NCBI GenBank assembly: GCA_003194525.1
Contig: NBIV01000064.1
Span: 248,001-312,000 of the forward strand
Length of the DNA stretch: 64,000 nucleotides
Direction of reading: 5' to 3'
From: Gracilariopsis chorda
Taxonomy: Eukaryota; Rhodophyta; Florideophyceae; Gracilariales; Gracilariaceae
Positions 1-10,486 of this stretch are shown one piece after another. Positions within the stretch are counted from its first letter, which is position 1. Each line of letters opens with the position of its first letter. A model generated the notes under the pieces. That model worked only from the letters and a program-made list of their open reading frames with translations, was not told where the DNA came from and did no database searches. The position numbers were made by a program, and so were the translations under genes.

Positions 1-57
1 GCTTCGCCTCAGTCAGCTTTTCGTCAAATTGGCTTCCTTTCTGTATCAGCAAGAAGA

Positions 58-858
58 ATGTCTATCTTGCAAACCAATCCCACCTCGCTCGAAGCGACAG
101 CTCCACCTCCGGAAGACTTCAGCGATAATGAAGACCCGAAACGCCCCGAAATCCCCGCACCACCCATGCCAAGACTCGGCTCCCTTGGCGTCCATGAGCC
201 ATATGTTCGCTCTTTCGTCCGTAAGACACCAAATTGGCCTCGCGAAGGTGTGACTTTTCTAGATATCAGCTCTCTGCTTGCCGATGTGCGCGCGCTGCGG
301 CACTGTATCGACAGTCTCGCGGAGCGATATGGCGGAGGCCATCTTACTCACATCGCCGGAATTGACGCTAGAGGATTCACTCTTGGCTGTGCTCGTAAGT
401 TGCTCGTACAAGTGCTCTGACATTAGCAGCTCAAATGACCCGCTGTGCTGACACACGCTTTTTGACAAACAGTTGCCTACAGACTTAACTGTGGTTTTAT
501 CATGATACGGAAAGCAGGCAAGTTGCCACCAGGAGATGATGAATCGTCCTCTCTTGTATCGGAGGAATACGAAATGGAGTATGGTCGGGGACAGTTACAG
601 GTGCCAGCAGATCTTTTCGAAAGCTCAAGTGTCACCACTCCGCGTGTATTGCTTGTTGACGACTTACTGGCTACAGGTGGTACTGCTTGTGCAGCGTGCA
701 ATTTGTTGAGAAACGCAGGAGCGACGATTGTTGAGGTCGCTGTACTGATTGAATTAAGTTCGCCAGAAATCTGCGGAAGAAGACGTCTCAAAGAAGACGC
801 TTACATCGACCTCCATTCCCTTTTATGTTTCTCCGAGGATGGAACTGTACGCTTATAG
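58..858 (+). CDS. APRT: Adenine phosphoribosyltransferase (two exons)
   Basis: Spliced gene, exons 58-394 and 473-858, 240 residues. The intron (395-472, 78 nt) has GTAAGT at its donor and ACAG at its acceptor, and it splits a Leu codon; joining restores the family reading LGCALAYRLNCGF. The enzyme makes AMP from adenine and PRPP in purine salvage, normally in the cytosol. The PRPP-binding loop VLLVDDLLATGGTA lies at about residues 171-184 with the paired acids D175 and D176. Upstream, NWPREGVTFLDIS and GIDARGF are typical APRT segments, and IRKAGKLP follows the splice. The first 45 or so residues are acidic and Pro-rich and go beyond the usual roughly 180-residue enzyme; they could be a tail or a targeting peptide. 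The start is the first in-frame ATG at 58; an upstream exon outside the window cannot be excluded. Confidence 0.93.
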
Positions 859-1931
859 CCGAGGCCCCTGCAGCACAACCTTTTGACTTACCTGTATCTG
901 GATCCAAGCTTCTGCATCTGTTGGAACAGCAACAATGACGCTTCTTCGTTCACGCTACATCTCCAGCGCCGGACGCTTTTCGCGATGCGCAAGTTGATAT
1001 CACCGTATGTGAAGCTTTGTCAGCATGGTTGTCTGTTTTGCTGCCGAGTGCATCGCAGGCCGGTTGTTGATATGATTCCCAAGTTCCTGACGTGGGACTG
1101 AAATCAACAATGGCAAGTAGACGTAGCCGTTGACTCAAATAACGGCAGGGCGTGATCTATAATAGACGTGCAATAGAATCAATTGTTATCTGTACATCAT
1201 CCGACCCACCGTAGAATGCACACAGATCTTCATGCAGGCGCCGTTGAAATTGCGAGCATCTTCAGGAAGAGAGATATTCTTATGACTGTACTGCACAGTC
1301 GTAATCAGGCATCTCCGTGCCCAAAATAAAGAAAAGGAGCATGTCTTCCGCGCTGGTGAGTTTGGATGCAGACTCCGTTTATGCGTCACACCAACAGGAC
1401 GGAGTCTTTACTGCTCCACCAAAACCTTCTGGAACCAGACTTCACAATCAGATCACACGGGCATTTCCAGCGTCGCAGTATCGGTACGATACTGTCATCT
1501 CTCTTTCTCCGAGGTGTGCCCTCGGATGCGTAGCGGCAGCAATATCAAGCCCTGAGGACGATGAAGTGATCTTCATTGCCACCGACAGACCTTACACCAT
1601 AAGGATCACTGCAGCCAAACAAAACATAATATGTTTATTTGTGTTCATTTGATGGTGAATCTCTTATAGATATGACAGCCACAAAAAAACTGAAGCAACG
1701 TTTTCACCCTGTGAGCCACCAAGCTACATTTAACAAGGTCGACCGATTAATTCTTCACACATCTTCAACGGCTTCAGGTAGGTCGTTCCCTTGGTAACAC
1801 GAAGCAGAAAAGGCGCATCCAAATTCTAGTTTGCGGAATATCAAAGCTTTTTCTCAGGACGTTCATCACCAACCTGCAGCAGTTCCACGGGACTTGGATA
1901 AATGCGATAACCTCTCACAAACGAAGACAAG
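859..1931. other. Intergenic region between APRT and XPNPEP
   Basis: About 1.07 kb. It should hold the APRT 3' UTR and the XPNPEP promoter. I see no clear TATA box or repeat. The only open frame of note is the one at 1341-1652, listed separately. Confidence 0.6.
1341..1652 (+). CDS. Possible small unrecognised ORF (103 aa)
   Basis: ATG-started open frame of 103 residues in the gap between APRT and XPNPEP. I do not recognise it. The composition is ordinary, with a central Ser/Pro/Asp segment (SSPEDDEVIFIATD) and a hydrophobic C-terminus (ICLFVFI) that looks like run-on translation. There is no splice or domain evidence. It may be chance, or an exon of an unannotated transcript. Confidence 0.15.
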   Translation: MSSALVSLDADSVYASHQQDGVFTAPPKPSGTRLHNQITRAFPASQYRYDTVISLSPRCALGCVAAAISSPEDDEVIFIATDRPYTIRITAAKQNIICLFVFI

Positions 1932-4013
1932 ATGACCTCGCTTCGAAACATCACGAGGAGTGTATCTTCGAGGGGCTGGCAGCTCCCTGCAGCATTCCTG
2001 GGTTCTAACGCTATACGCGTCCATCCTCGCAATGAGTCCCTATTTCTGCCCGCCACTTCCAAACGAAACAAGGTCACATGCGGACGAGTTTCACGTCGTG
2101 CTCCAAGTGTGCTCCACATGACCACTTCTTCCAGCAGTTCCCCCCGACACACAACAGATCATCGCCTAGCCGCCCTGCGAGAAGAGCTCAGAAAACAAGA
2201 AGTTCAAGCCATGATAATACCAACGAGAGACCCACACTTCAGTGAATACGCTCCACCTTGCTACGCATACCGCAACTTCATATCCAATTTCACTGGCTCC
2301 GCCGGAACCGCTGTAGTGACATTAGATGGCGCCTTTTTGTGGACCGACGGGAGGTACTTTTTACAAGCGGAAAACGAATTGGATTCTAACTGGACTCTAA
2401 TGAAAGCAGGGCTTCCAGAGACTCCATCGATTCATGAGTTTGTAGTGGAAATTCTTCCGAAAGGCAGCGCTGTAGGAGTTGACCCCTTCTTGCATTCTAT
2501 AGACTTCGTTAAAAAGTTTGAAGAAGTTGCTGCAGAGGAGGAAATCCGACTTGTGCATCTCGATTGCAATCCTGTGGAGTTGGTTTGGGGGTCGGACAGA
2601 CCTCCGAAACCAAACGGCGAGGTACGTGTTCACGACATACAGTACTCCGGCAAATCCATCACCGAAAAGCTTGAGCCCTTACGGGAGGCTATGGAGGAAA
2701 AAGACTGCTCGCATATCCTCCTATCTATGTTAGACGAAGTATGCTGGTTGTACAATATCCGTGGAACTGATATTCCGCACAATCCCGTTGTTCTTTCCTA
2801 CGCGCTGGTTAGCAAAGAAACTTCCAGGTTGTATGTGAATCAAAGTCAGCTAACGTCAGATGTGTTGAAGTATCTTTCTTCAAGCGGAGTGGAAGTTCAC
2901 CCGTACGAAAAAATCAAAGGTCATCTACGTGATGTCGCTTGCAGAGAAGAAACGGTTTGGATTGATCCGAACTCTACTTCAATAGCACTGAAGGAGGCAT
3001 TGGGAGACTTTGCAGTTGCTGAAGCCACACCGGTGAAGTTTGCCAAAGCTTGCAAGAATGAAGCAGAATTGCAAGGAATGCGGGAAGCACACATTCGTGA
3101 CGGTATCGCACTTTCATCCTTTCTTTGCTGGTTAGAAGATTACGTGAACACGAATGAACAGACTATTTCCGAATTTGACGCTGCGGTGAAACTTCGAGAG
3201 TTTCGGGCCAAACAGTCAGGGTTCTTGGATGTTTCGTTTCCCACCATCGCGGGGTTTGGTCCTAATGGTGCCATTATTCATTACAACCCGTCTCAGAATG
3301 AGTGTGGAGAAATAAGCAACAAGAAGGTGTTCTTATTGGACTCGGGTGGCCAGTATGTAGACGGAACAACAGATGTCACACGAACTATGCATCTGGGGGC
3401 AACTCCAACGGATCACGAGAAAGAATGCTTTACACGAGTGCTGCAAGGGCACATTGGAATTGACACGGCCGTCTACCCGGAAGACACCACAGGATTCATG
3501 TTGGATGCATTAGCTCGAGTCCCTTTATGGAGCATTGGGCTGGATTATAGGCACGGTACCGGACACGGAGTAGGGGCTTGCTTGAACGTACATGAAGGGC
3601 CTCACAGCATCTCCCCCCGCATCAGTTCCAATTATGCGGGGTTAAAGGCTGGAATGATAGTGAGCAACGAACCTGGCTATTACGAAGATGGACATTTTGG
3701 AATCCGTATAGAGAACCTGTTATATGTTGTGAAGAAGCAGACAGCACATCATTTTGGTGGAAAGGATTACCTGGGATTCAAAAGATTGACATATGTACCC
3801 ATAGACGCATCCATGATCAACTGGTCTCTTTTGTCGACAGCAGAGGTCCGGTGGATGAACCAATATCATCAAAATGTGTGGGACACGCTTTCACCGAGAA
3901 TGCAAGCGGGAAGGTATAAGGATTGGCTCTGGGAAAAAACCCGGCCAGTACAAGCAGGACAGTTACAACCAGCATCTCAAGAGAGCGTGGGTGTGACTCC
4001 AGCTTCGGCATAG
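1932..4013 (+). CDS. XPNPEP: Xaa-Pro aminopeptidase P (M24B metallopeptidase)
   Basis: Intronless, 693 residues. It removes an N-terminal residue that precedes proline, using two metal ions. The three-part family layout is complete: two creatinase-like N-terminal domains (about 75-225 and 235-375) and the pita-bread catalytic domain (about 380-620). All five metal ligands are present: D470 in LLDSGGQY, D481 in GTTDVTRT, H545 in HGTGHGVG, E580 in NEPGYY and E594 in GIRIENL. The first 62 residues are basic, Ser/Arg-rich and poor in acids, like an organelle transit peptide. A second in-frame ATG at 2118 (M63, followed by a Ser run) would give a cytosolic-sized enzyme, so two isoforms from alternative starts are plausible. 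The gene converges on PLC with only 125 bp between stop codons. Confidence 0.95.
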   Translation: MTSLRNITRSVSSRGWQLPAAFLGSNAIRVHPRNESLFLPATSKRNKVTCGRVSRRAPSVLHMTTSSSSSPRHTTDHRLAALREELRKQEVQAMIIPTRDPHFSEYAPPCYAYRNFISNFTGSAGTAVVTLDGAFLWTDGRYFLQAENELDSNWTLMKAGLPETPSIHEFVVEILPKGSAVGVDPFLHSIDFVKKFEEVAAEEEIRLVHLDCNPVELVWGSDRPPKPNGEVRVHDIQYSGKSITEKLEPLREAMEEKDCSHILLSMLDEVCWLYNIRGTDIPHNPVVLSYALVSKETSRLYVNQSQLTSDVLKYLSSSGVEVHPYEKIKGHLRDVACREETVWIDPNSTSIALKEALGDFAVAEATPVKFAKACKNEAELQGMREAHIRDGIALSSFLCWLEDYVNTNEQTISEFDAAVKLREFRAKQSGFLDVSFPTIAGFGPNGAIIHYNPSQNECGEISNKKVFLLDSGGQYVDGTTDVTRTMHLGATPTDHEKECFTRVLQGHIGIDTAVYPEDTTGFMLDALARVPLWSIGLDYRHGTGHGVGACLNVHEGPHSISPRISSNYAGLKAGMIVSNEPGYYEDGHFGIRIENLLYVVKKQTAHHFGGKDYLGFKRLTYVPIDASMINWSLLSTAEVRWMNQYHQNVWDTLSPRMQAGRYKDWLWEKTRPVQAGQLQPASQESVGVTPASA

Positions 4014-4138
4014 CCATGTTCCTACGCTGCAACCCGTGATTGTGTACTGAAGAAAATTTTGAAGAACTGTGTTGGTTGTTAAAGTCTAGCGTTGAGTTTC
4101 TAAAAGTTGTAGGAAGTAACCCTCTAAAAAAACGTGTT

Positions 4139-6400
4139 CTAAGTCCACTTGACGTTGCAAAGAACAGAAGGTTGCACGTCAGTGCTTGGCAACGTCAATG
4201 GATCCCCGTCCTTGGAAGTTAGTGGAAAGCACCTGTACCCCTCGCGAATAAGTGAAGTAGGTACCGCACAGTACCCGATGAGATCGTCATCAGACGTGCG
4301 ATCATGATCGTAAACCTTTAGTACAATAACAGCCAGAGCCTTGTTTCGTATTTTCAGGGTTGCGGTTTCATTCCATGTGGGTGCGAATCCGTTTGAACGG
4401 TCTGCTTGCGAGTAAAACCGATCAGAAGAATAATCATCTTCGTCATCGTACTGCTCATCATACACCTTAATAACGCAGTACGGGTCGATGGTATCGCGAT
4501 TGCTGGAATTCTTCGGCTTTGGAAAAAGGAAGCCAGACAGAAGCTCTATACTCAGAACAGCAGGCGACTGAATAGGGGATCGCACACTGTCAGAAAGGAC
4601 GTATCCACAGCCGCCGTTTGCCAGAAATCGCGCTTCGTTGACAGCCATTCCAGTATCGTGCTTTTGCCAGTTGAGCGCAACAATTTGGCATCCCATGAAA
4701 TGGGCTAGAATAGGAGTATAGTTTGATGAGTCCACTCTGGTGCCCTTTGGGTACACTCTTGACAAAGCGTGTGTGTTATATTCTCGAATGGCATCGACTT
4801 TTTTGTTTTCCCATATCTCTGCAATCTTCTTCTCGTTGACGGAAACACAGGAAGAAGAAATGAAACGCTCTTTGCCCGAAATGTCTTTGTTCCATAAGCC
4901 CATCAAGATCTTGCGATTACTGCCAGGCAGGTACACCAGTTTGGCAATTTCTTCGGAGATCTTGCTGGGTGTTCCATTCCTGCTACCCTTCTCTGACTCT
5001 GAGGACGAACTGGGGTTTTCATCATCTCTTGACTTTGCGGCGGCGGAAGCGTCATCAAGATCATCTGAATCCTCATCCTCCATATTGGAAAGGTCGGAGG
5101 GTTTTGATTCCATGTACACCGAATGTCCCGTTTTAGCTTTGATGAGAATTCGGCCGCGCAATTGCTCGGGACTCGGGAGCACATCCACGTGCATGCCGGG
5201 GCAGTCCGGGGTGTAAAGAAAATCGCCAAGGATATCGCGAATAAGATCGGCGGCCTTGACCTGCTGACGATGGCTAAGATGATTCTCCAAACTAAGAATG
5301 AGCGGATAGTCAGTCCCGTGTGAAAAGGCGTGCTCTCTGATGATGCGAAGCACTTTTTCTAACGGGACGACAGAAGTCATTGTGCGACCGTGAGTGACGG
5401 CTGGTTGGTCATCGTCCCCATCCCACATGTCAATTTCGACGCATCGACAGGCGCGTTCCAGGACGATTCGGTACATTTGGGCGGTGCTGTCACCCTTGAA
5501 CTGATCACCCTCGAGATACGTGTTATGCGAAGACGATATCAAATAGTGGTTCAAAGGACGGGTCATGTCATGAGGTTGGTTGGCCTTTTGAGAGTCACGG
5601 ACGGAATTGAGGGGATGATGCAAGATGGCGGTTAGTGTTTGAAGGGTGCAGTGGTCAGAGTGATGAAGTTTAAGCAGTTGCGAAGCGTCCGAGATGGTGC
5701 ACTGCAAGAGTGGTGCAAGTTGGGCGGCAGTGAGGGGTTGGGCATCGTTTGAGAAGTGTTGAAAGATTTGCGACACCGCTTTGGATTGCGCATAGGTGAA
5801 AATGACGTTGGCGAAAAAGAGGAAGGTGACGTGCGTTCCGACAGTCTCGTTAAGACTGTGAGCCGTCTGTTGGAATTCTTCGGCGGATATCTTGAGGCCT
5901 AAAGCGCGAGCGGTAGAAGGGATGGCGGTGGTGGGAAGGCGCGGAATAAGACCCCAAGCGGCGAGCAAAGGGGCGTTAAGCGGAGTAAGTGGACCATGAG
6001 TGGGACGAACGCGTTGCGCAGCAATTGCATTGGCAGCGGAGATCCACTGTTTAGCGGTGGAGGGGTTGGAAACGGCGAAGAAAATGAGATGCTTATCGGG
6101 GGAGACTTCGACGATGTGGTGGACTGGGATGGCAGTTAGAACGAAGATGTACGGTCGATGATTGTCCAACTGCTCCTGAACGGTTGCCAGACGGGCTGCA
6201 GCGGGAATGAGAACGAAGGATTTGAGGTGGTGTCCGTTGGGGTCCTTGTAACTGATGATGGCGTCGTGGGAAAGAGTGAGGCGCTTGTGCTTCCAACGCT
6301 GCTTCTTGGTGACGCGACGGAGCCAGCGGCGAGACCCAGTAAGCTTCTCGACGTTGTGCACGAGGGCATTGACGTCTACGTCGACGTCGCCGTCGGCCAT
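4139..6400 (-). CDS. PLC: Phosphoinositide-specific phospholipase C (PH-EF-X-Y-C2)
   Basis: Intronless, 753 residues. It cleaves PIP2 to IP3 and diacylglycerol at the plasma membrane in a Ca2+-dependent way. Layout: PH domain about 15-130; EF-hand-like helical region about 165-270 without an obvious canonical Ca2+ loop; X domain about 276-430; acidic Ser/Asp/Glu linker about 435-478; Y domain about 482-602; C2 about 612-745. Catalytic residues known from PLC-delta are visible: H292 and N293 in SSHNTY, E322 and D324 in VEIDMWDG, H337 in VTHGRT, E372 in LSLENH, K421 and K423 in ILIKAK, Ser in DSSNY and R591 in NEARF. The start is set at 6400, whose context is CCCCATGG. The frame stays open to 6895, but that stretch encodes low-complexity Pro/Arg and is probably 5' UTR. 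The size and domain order match the delta/zeta-like class found outside animals too. Confidence 0.94.
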   Translation of the reverse strand: MADGDVDVDVNALVHNVEKLTGSRRWLRRVTKKQRWKHKRLTLSHDAIISYKDPNGHHLKSFVLIPAAARLATVQEQLDNHRPYIFVLTAIPVHHIVEVSPDKHLIFFAVSNPSTAKQWISAANAIAAQRVRPTHGPLTPLNAPLLAAWGLIPRLPTTAIPSTARALGLKISAEEFQQTAHSLNETVGTHVTFLFFANVIFTYAQSKAVSQIFQHFSNDAQPLTAAQLAPLLQCTISDASQLLKLHHSDHCTLQTLTAILHHPLNSVRDSQKANQPHDMTRPLNHYLISSSHNTYLEGDQFKGDSTAQMYRIVLERACRCVEIDMWDGDDDQPAVTHGRTMTSVVPLEKVLRIIREHAFSHGTDYPLILSLENHLSHRQQVKAADLIRDILGDFLYTPDCPGMHVDVLPSPEQLRGRILIKAKTGHSVYMESKPSDLSNMEDEDSDDLDDASAAAKSRDDENPSSSSESEKGSRNGTPSKISEEIAKLVYLPGSNRKILMGLWNKDISGKERFISSSCVSVNEKKIAEIWENKKVDAIREYNTHALSRVYPKGTRVDSSNYTPILAHFMGCQIVALNWQKHDTGMAVNEARFLANGGCGYVLSDSVRSPIQSPAVLSIELLSGFLFPKPKNSSNRDTIDPYCVIKVYDEQYDDEDDYSSDRFYSQADRSNGFAPTWNETATLKIRNKALAVIVLKVYDHDRTSDDDLIGYCAVPTSLIREGYRCFPLTSKDGDPLTLPSTDVQPSVLCNVKWT

Positions 6401-7272
6401 GGGGGGTGGTGGTGGGGGTGTGTGCGTGGATTGGGAGGCGGCGGGTGCGGGGGAGCATGGGCGGGGGGGGGGAAGGGTCGGAGAAGGGAGGCGGGCGGTT
6501 TTGTAGGGAGGACGAGCGATTGTGCGGGGGGCAGGGGCATTGCGCCATTGCACGCGGCGCAGCGCGTTTACAGCGCGTGCGGTGTCCGAATGTAAGTGAA
6601 CACACGCATGCGCGTTGCACAGATCGTTTTCGGGCCTTGTTCGCGCGCCCTCGCGCGTGCCACGCGTCTGGGCTTGCGCGCACGTTTCATGCGTGTGCCT
6701 CTCGCGACCGAGACGCGCACCGCTCACCAGCTTTCTCACGCACGCTGCCCGCCTCCCGGCCTCGGTCGTTGCCGCTGCGGCTGCGGCTGCGTCTTCGTCA
6801 AGTGCACGTGTTGGATGCACTTTGGAACAGCTGCCTGCCGTCCTCTTCCTCCACCGCGCCGTAAGCAGGCCCCGATACCGCGCTCCAGCGTACAAAAGAG
6901 CTCCAAGCTGTTTTACAGTGTATACGAGACCTAATACCTTGTGCGCGCTCTCGCGCCGCCCGTCTGCCGCCCATAAAAGTCATCATTCATGTCAGCGCCT
7001 CCACTACACCATGTGTCATTGTCACTACACGCAGCCGCCACCACTCCGAATCCGCCCTCCTCCACACCGGCCTCCATGCACGCCTTCACACCCACCCAGC
7101 TTCTAAACGCCCCACAACTATCACATGTGTTCGACCCCCCCCCACCCCCTCCCCCCAAAACGCTCTCGCTTGCTTCTTCGCGCCTGGCCCTGTCGCCCTC
7201 CACCCCCCGCAAACTTAAAAAGGCTTTCACATGCCCCATCATCACCACACCACACCACCCCCGAAACCCATT
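6401..7272. promoter_or_regulatory. Upstream region of PLC and 3' end of PP2Ac
   Basis: 872 bp between two genes on the minus strand. It must contain the PLC promoter and 5' UTR and the PP2Ac 3' UTR. Composition is uneven: G-rich on the plus strand at 6400-6490, CpG-rich with GCGCG runs at 6540-6720, then strongly C-rich on the plus strand from 7010 to 7215. Overlapping open frames here read as Pro/Arg/Gly low-complexity peptides and are not credible genes. No clear TATA box. Confidence 0.5.
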
Positions 7273-8504
7273 TCACAGAAAGTAGTCAGGACTGCGTCGA
7301 GAAACATGGTCTTCTCCTCGTCGTGGTGCCGGGTCAAACTGCAAGAATGTGTAGTTTTTGTTCTCTGAACACAGCAGCAACATCAACACCCGCCTTAGTT
7401 AGAATCGCCCAACAACAGCAACAAAAAACAAAAGAAAAAAAAAAAGGACGTACCGTCTAATTCCATAATGGCCGCTTGATTTCCACATCTGTAGCAATAA
7501 TTGGGTGCTGAGAAAATCGTCACCACGTTGCGGTCATGACACCAGTTGTAACCTTCCATCACCAACTGGTGCGCCCGAGCTATCAAAGTAATCGAATTTG
7601 AGTGATTGAATTGGTCCGAAATATCCTGTCCAAAAGTGTATCCCGCTCCTCGAGGAGAAATGCCCCACCCGCATCGATCATCCGGATCCGACCACAACAA
7701 ATCGCACATCGGACCCTCATGCGGCACCTCCTGGACGCGATCCAGCTCGCGAATCTGGTCCAGTGTTTCTATGCTCGGAGAAAGGCCGCCGTGCAAACAA
7801 AAGATGCTTATCTCTACCAGTGCCGTCAGCGGCAGGTAGTCAAACATGTCCGTGAAAGACTTCCACACGTTGGCGTTGCCGTATTTGCGTAGACACTCGT
7901 CGTAGAAACCGTACACTTGAGTAATCTGACGGCTTTCATGGTTTCCTCGCAAGATGGTCACCCGGTGTGGATAGCGCACTTTGAGACACACCAATGCGGT
8001 CACCGTTTCCACAGAGTAGTAGCCGCGGTCCACGTAGTCGCCCATGAACAAGTAATTTGTATCCGGGCAAGTTCCTCCAATACGGACTTAATGTTTTTGC
8101 AGCACACGAACAAAAAAGAGCTTGTCAGCAAGTCAAACGCAACATGGCATAGGCAAACAAAAAGAAAAAAGAAAAGTGCTAGTGCATTCGTTTGACGTAC
8201 ACAGCTCGAGTAGGTCATGGTATTGACCGTGAATATCACCACTGACGGTGACGGGACAACTAACGGCCTGCACGTTAGATTCCTCCATGAGAATCTCCCT
8301 CGCTTTCTCGCAGAGGCCCTTGACCTCCTCCTCCCCCAACGGCTTGCATGACTCGGAGAGCAGTTGCTCCAAAAAGCGATCGAGATCGCCGTTGGAAAGG
8401 GAAATGGACGGGGTAGAAGGCGCTGGAGGAGCGGCGGCGGGCACGGGCGCGACTGGCGGTTTGGGGGGCGCGGGGGTGGCGGCATCTACTTCCGCGCCCG
8501 ACAT
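7273..8504 (-). CDS. PP2Ac: Serine/threonine phosphatase PP2A catalytic subunit (three exons)
   Basis: Minus-strand exons 8504-8201, 8086-7454 and 7364-7273 join to 342 residues. Introns are 8200-8087 (114 nt) and 7453-7365 (89 nt), both with GTACGT donors and AG acceptors. Joining restores LFRIGG at the first splice and MELDENKNYTF at the second. Metal and catalytic motifs are complete: GDIHGQ (D90, H92), GDYVDRG (D118), RGNHES (N150, H151), LHGG and RAHQLV. The protein ends in RRSPDYFL; the DYFL tail is the PP2A signature that is carboxymethylated and controls B-subunit binding, which separates it from PP4 and PP6. The first 33 or so residues are an Ala/Pro-rich extension that the usual 309-residue enzyme lacks; M1 is in ACATGTCGG-type context and is the first ATG after upstream stops. 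Confidence 0.95.
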
Positions 8505-9693
8505 GTTGGATACTGAAGAAGCGCGCGGGGAGGCCGGAGTTGGTGGATGCGGCTCGGGGGACGACGTTTGGGGGGCGCAGGTTGGGGTGGTGTAGGGGAG
8601 TGCGTTTCTGAGGCGGCTGTTCGGGTGGAGCGCGCGCTTCGGTGCGCGCCTTTGACAGCGGGTGGGCGCGCCGAAACACGGCACCGCTCTCGCCCCCGCC
8701 CCCCGCGAAAAAATTTTTTTTGTTTTGTTGGCGCATTTATGATCCACTTCGTCCGCTTCAGTTTGAGCCCTGAGCACACAGCTGTCACCCCGTGTACCCC
8801 GGCCACGTGTCCGCGCCACCGCATATGTCCACATGTCCACGTCTCCTATCTGTACGAGAACCGCCGCTGCGGCATCTCGAGCAACTCCTCGTGACCGGAA
8901 AACCACAGTAACCCAGGCGCTCTTCGCATCGCCGCTACCCCCATATTTGTTGCCATTTTCTCTATGCACTGATTTCTATTTCCGTTTCCATGCGCTGCGA
9001 AGAATACTACGGAAATAGGAATCGTATACTGAAAATAAACTTGTTTTCATTAGAGAAGTCCAAGAAAAGCCCATCCCAAACCAAAAGCAAACCAACCTCG
9101 TTACTTAATGCAAAACAAACAAAAAAAGAGAAAAAAGAAAACACTTATTTTACATTTGATATTTCGCATTAGTAAAAAATGCTTAATCATAAGCCTTTGT
9201 ACACTTTGCCTCTGCAAATTTTTTGAATTTCTGAACTCTTTACCTCATGAAATACAATTATTCTCTCTAAGGGTAGCCTATGACCCTCAAAACCTCTTTT
9301 ACAATAATTAAAGTATCATCAATAAATTATTGAAAAATATTTAAACTGCAACAAGCCTGAAAACTTCTCGAAATGCACCAAATCCATTTTTGTTTTTAGT
9401 ACTATTTTATGTTTTTCTTTTGACACTTTTGCCGTTGTGAAAGTTGTTTTAGAGAAACAAAAGATATTTTAAGTCATTGGTTGTATCATTTTTATAAATG
9501 TGTCTCCATACTTTCCTGTGACAAATTCAAGCATTTGAAAACGTTGTTACAAATGTAATCTCAGACAACGATAGCTGTATTGTCTGCTGTAAAGCCAGCA
9601 CTGCTCTCCTTTGCGTTTATGTTCAAAGAACTCTACGCAAACAAGAGTGCCACATATTATTTCATCCGTTCTGCATCTGAGTTTGTCTGCAAC
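8505..9693. other. PP2Ac upstream region and AT-rich spacer
   Basis: To about 8970 the sequence is GC-rich and presumably holds the PP2Ac promoter. From about 9000 to 9690 it becomes markedly AT-rich, with runs of A and T, no credible gene and no recognisable repeat. It separates the host genes from the transposon block, which starts where a decayed LTR-A becomes recognisable at about 9694. Confidence 0.5.
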
Positions 9694-10486
9694 ATATCGC
9701 AACGCACGCAAGTTAGAAAAAAAAGGGAGAAAAGGGAGGAAGATTAAACAAGAAATTAAAAAAATGAAAGTTTGTCAGCCTTGATCGGGTAGTTTAGACG
9801 GCAGTGTGCAGTCGCAACCTACAAATATCCTGCAGCACACACTTTGCCTTCGTCGCAAAAAGCAACGGCGGCAGCTGCACCATTACCTTACACGTTATTT
9901 TGTGTACAGGTGTTCACGGAAAGCGCGCGCAAACTAGATCGGCACAATTTCAAATAACTAAGTCAATCAAAAGCTATAAGAATCAAGGCAACAAATCTAT
10001 TGCAATTCCCCTGATCTATAACCAGCTTTCAAGAATCAAAAATTTCCATCCTGGCACTCCAACCCCTCATTGCGGCCCACAAATTCACATTGCCTCTAAC
10101 TCGCCTAATACAATTCACATGAGCACCTCTGGCATTGCACTACAACTGCCTGATGTATGAATTTTAATGCAATTTCTCAAACGGCTTGGTATTGGACAGG
10201 AACTCTAGGAAGAGTGTTGAAGTCTAAAAGTGTTCGAGTGCTTGGGCAACCCCACCAAAAGGTCTCAGCTTGGTCCGAAACCAAACCTTCAGGGGACGAT
10301 GGGCACTTTTGAACCCCCTGGCTCCAAAAGTGCATTTGCGCCTCCTCTCAAACCCAACGGGAAACAGAAATGTGAGTGGGTACTGCAAAACACTATATGA
10401 ATTGTTTAGCGTACAAGAGTTATGGAGTATATAGTACTGGATTTTGGATATGCACAAGTGAACCAATGTGGTTGGTCCAAATGTGC
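9694..10486 (-). repeat. Degenerate 3' LTR-A of A1 with an inverted block
   Basis: 9694-10160 matches the distal half of LTR-A in reverse orientation (compare 31872-32330). About 10161-10486 matches the end of pol plus the proximal half of LTR-A, but in forward orientation (compare 19510-19835). At 10487 reverse-oriented pol resumes exactly where it should, so the block is an inversion inside one LTR. Confidence 0.75.

Noticed and set aside
883..1101. Open frame of 72 codons downstream of APRT.
   Set aside because: No ATG-context, domain or splice support; probably the APRT 3' UTR.
6401..6895. In-frame extension of PLC to 6895, adding 165 residues.
   Set aside because: Low-complexity Pro/Arg/Ala text without domains; the ATG at 6400 has a strong context and begins just before the PH domain.
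6990..7285. Long Pro/Ser/His open frames on the plus strand upstream of the PP2Ac end.
   Set aside because: They follow from C-rich DNA and overlap the terminal PP2Ac exon on the other strand.
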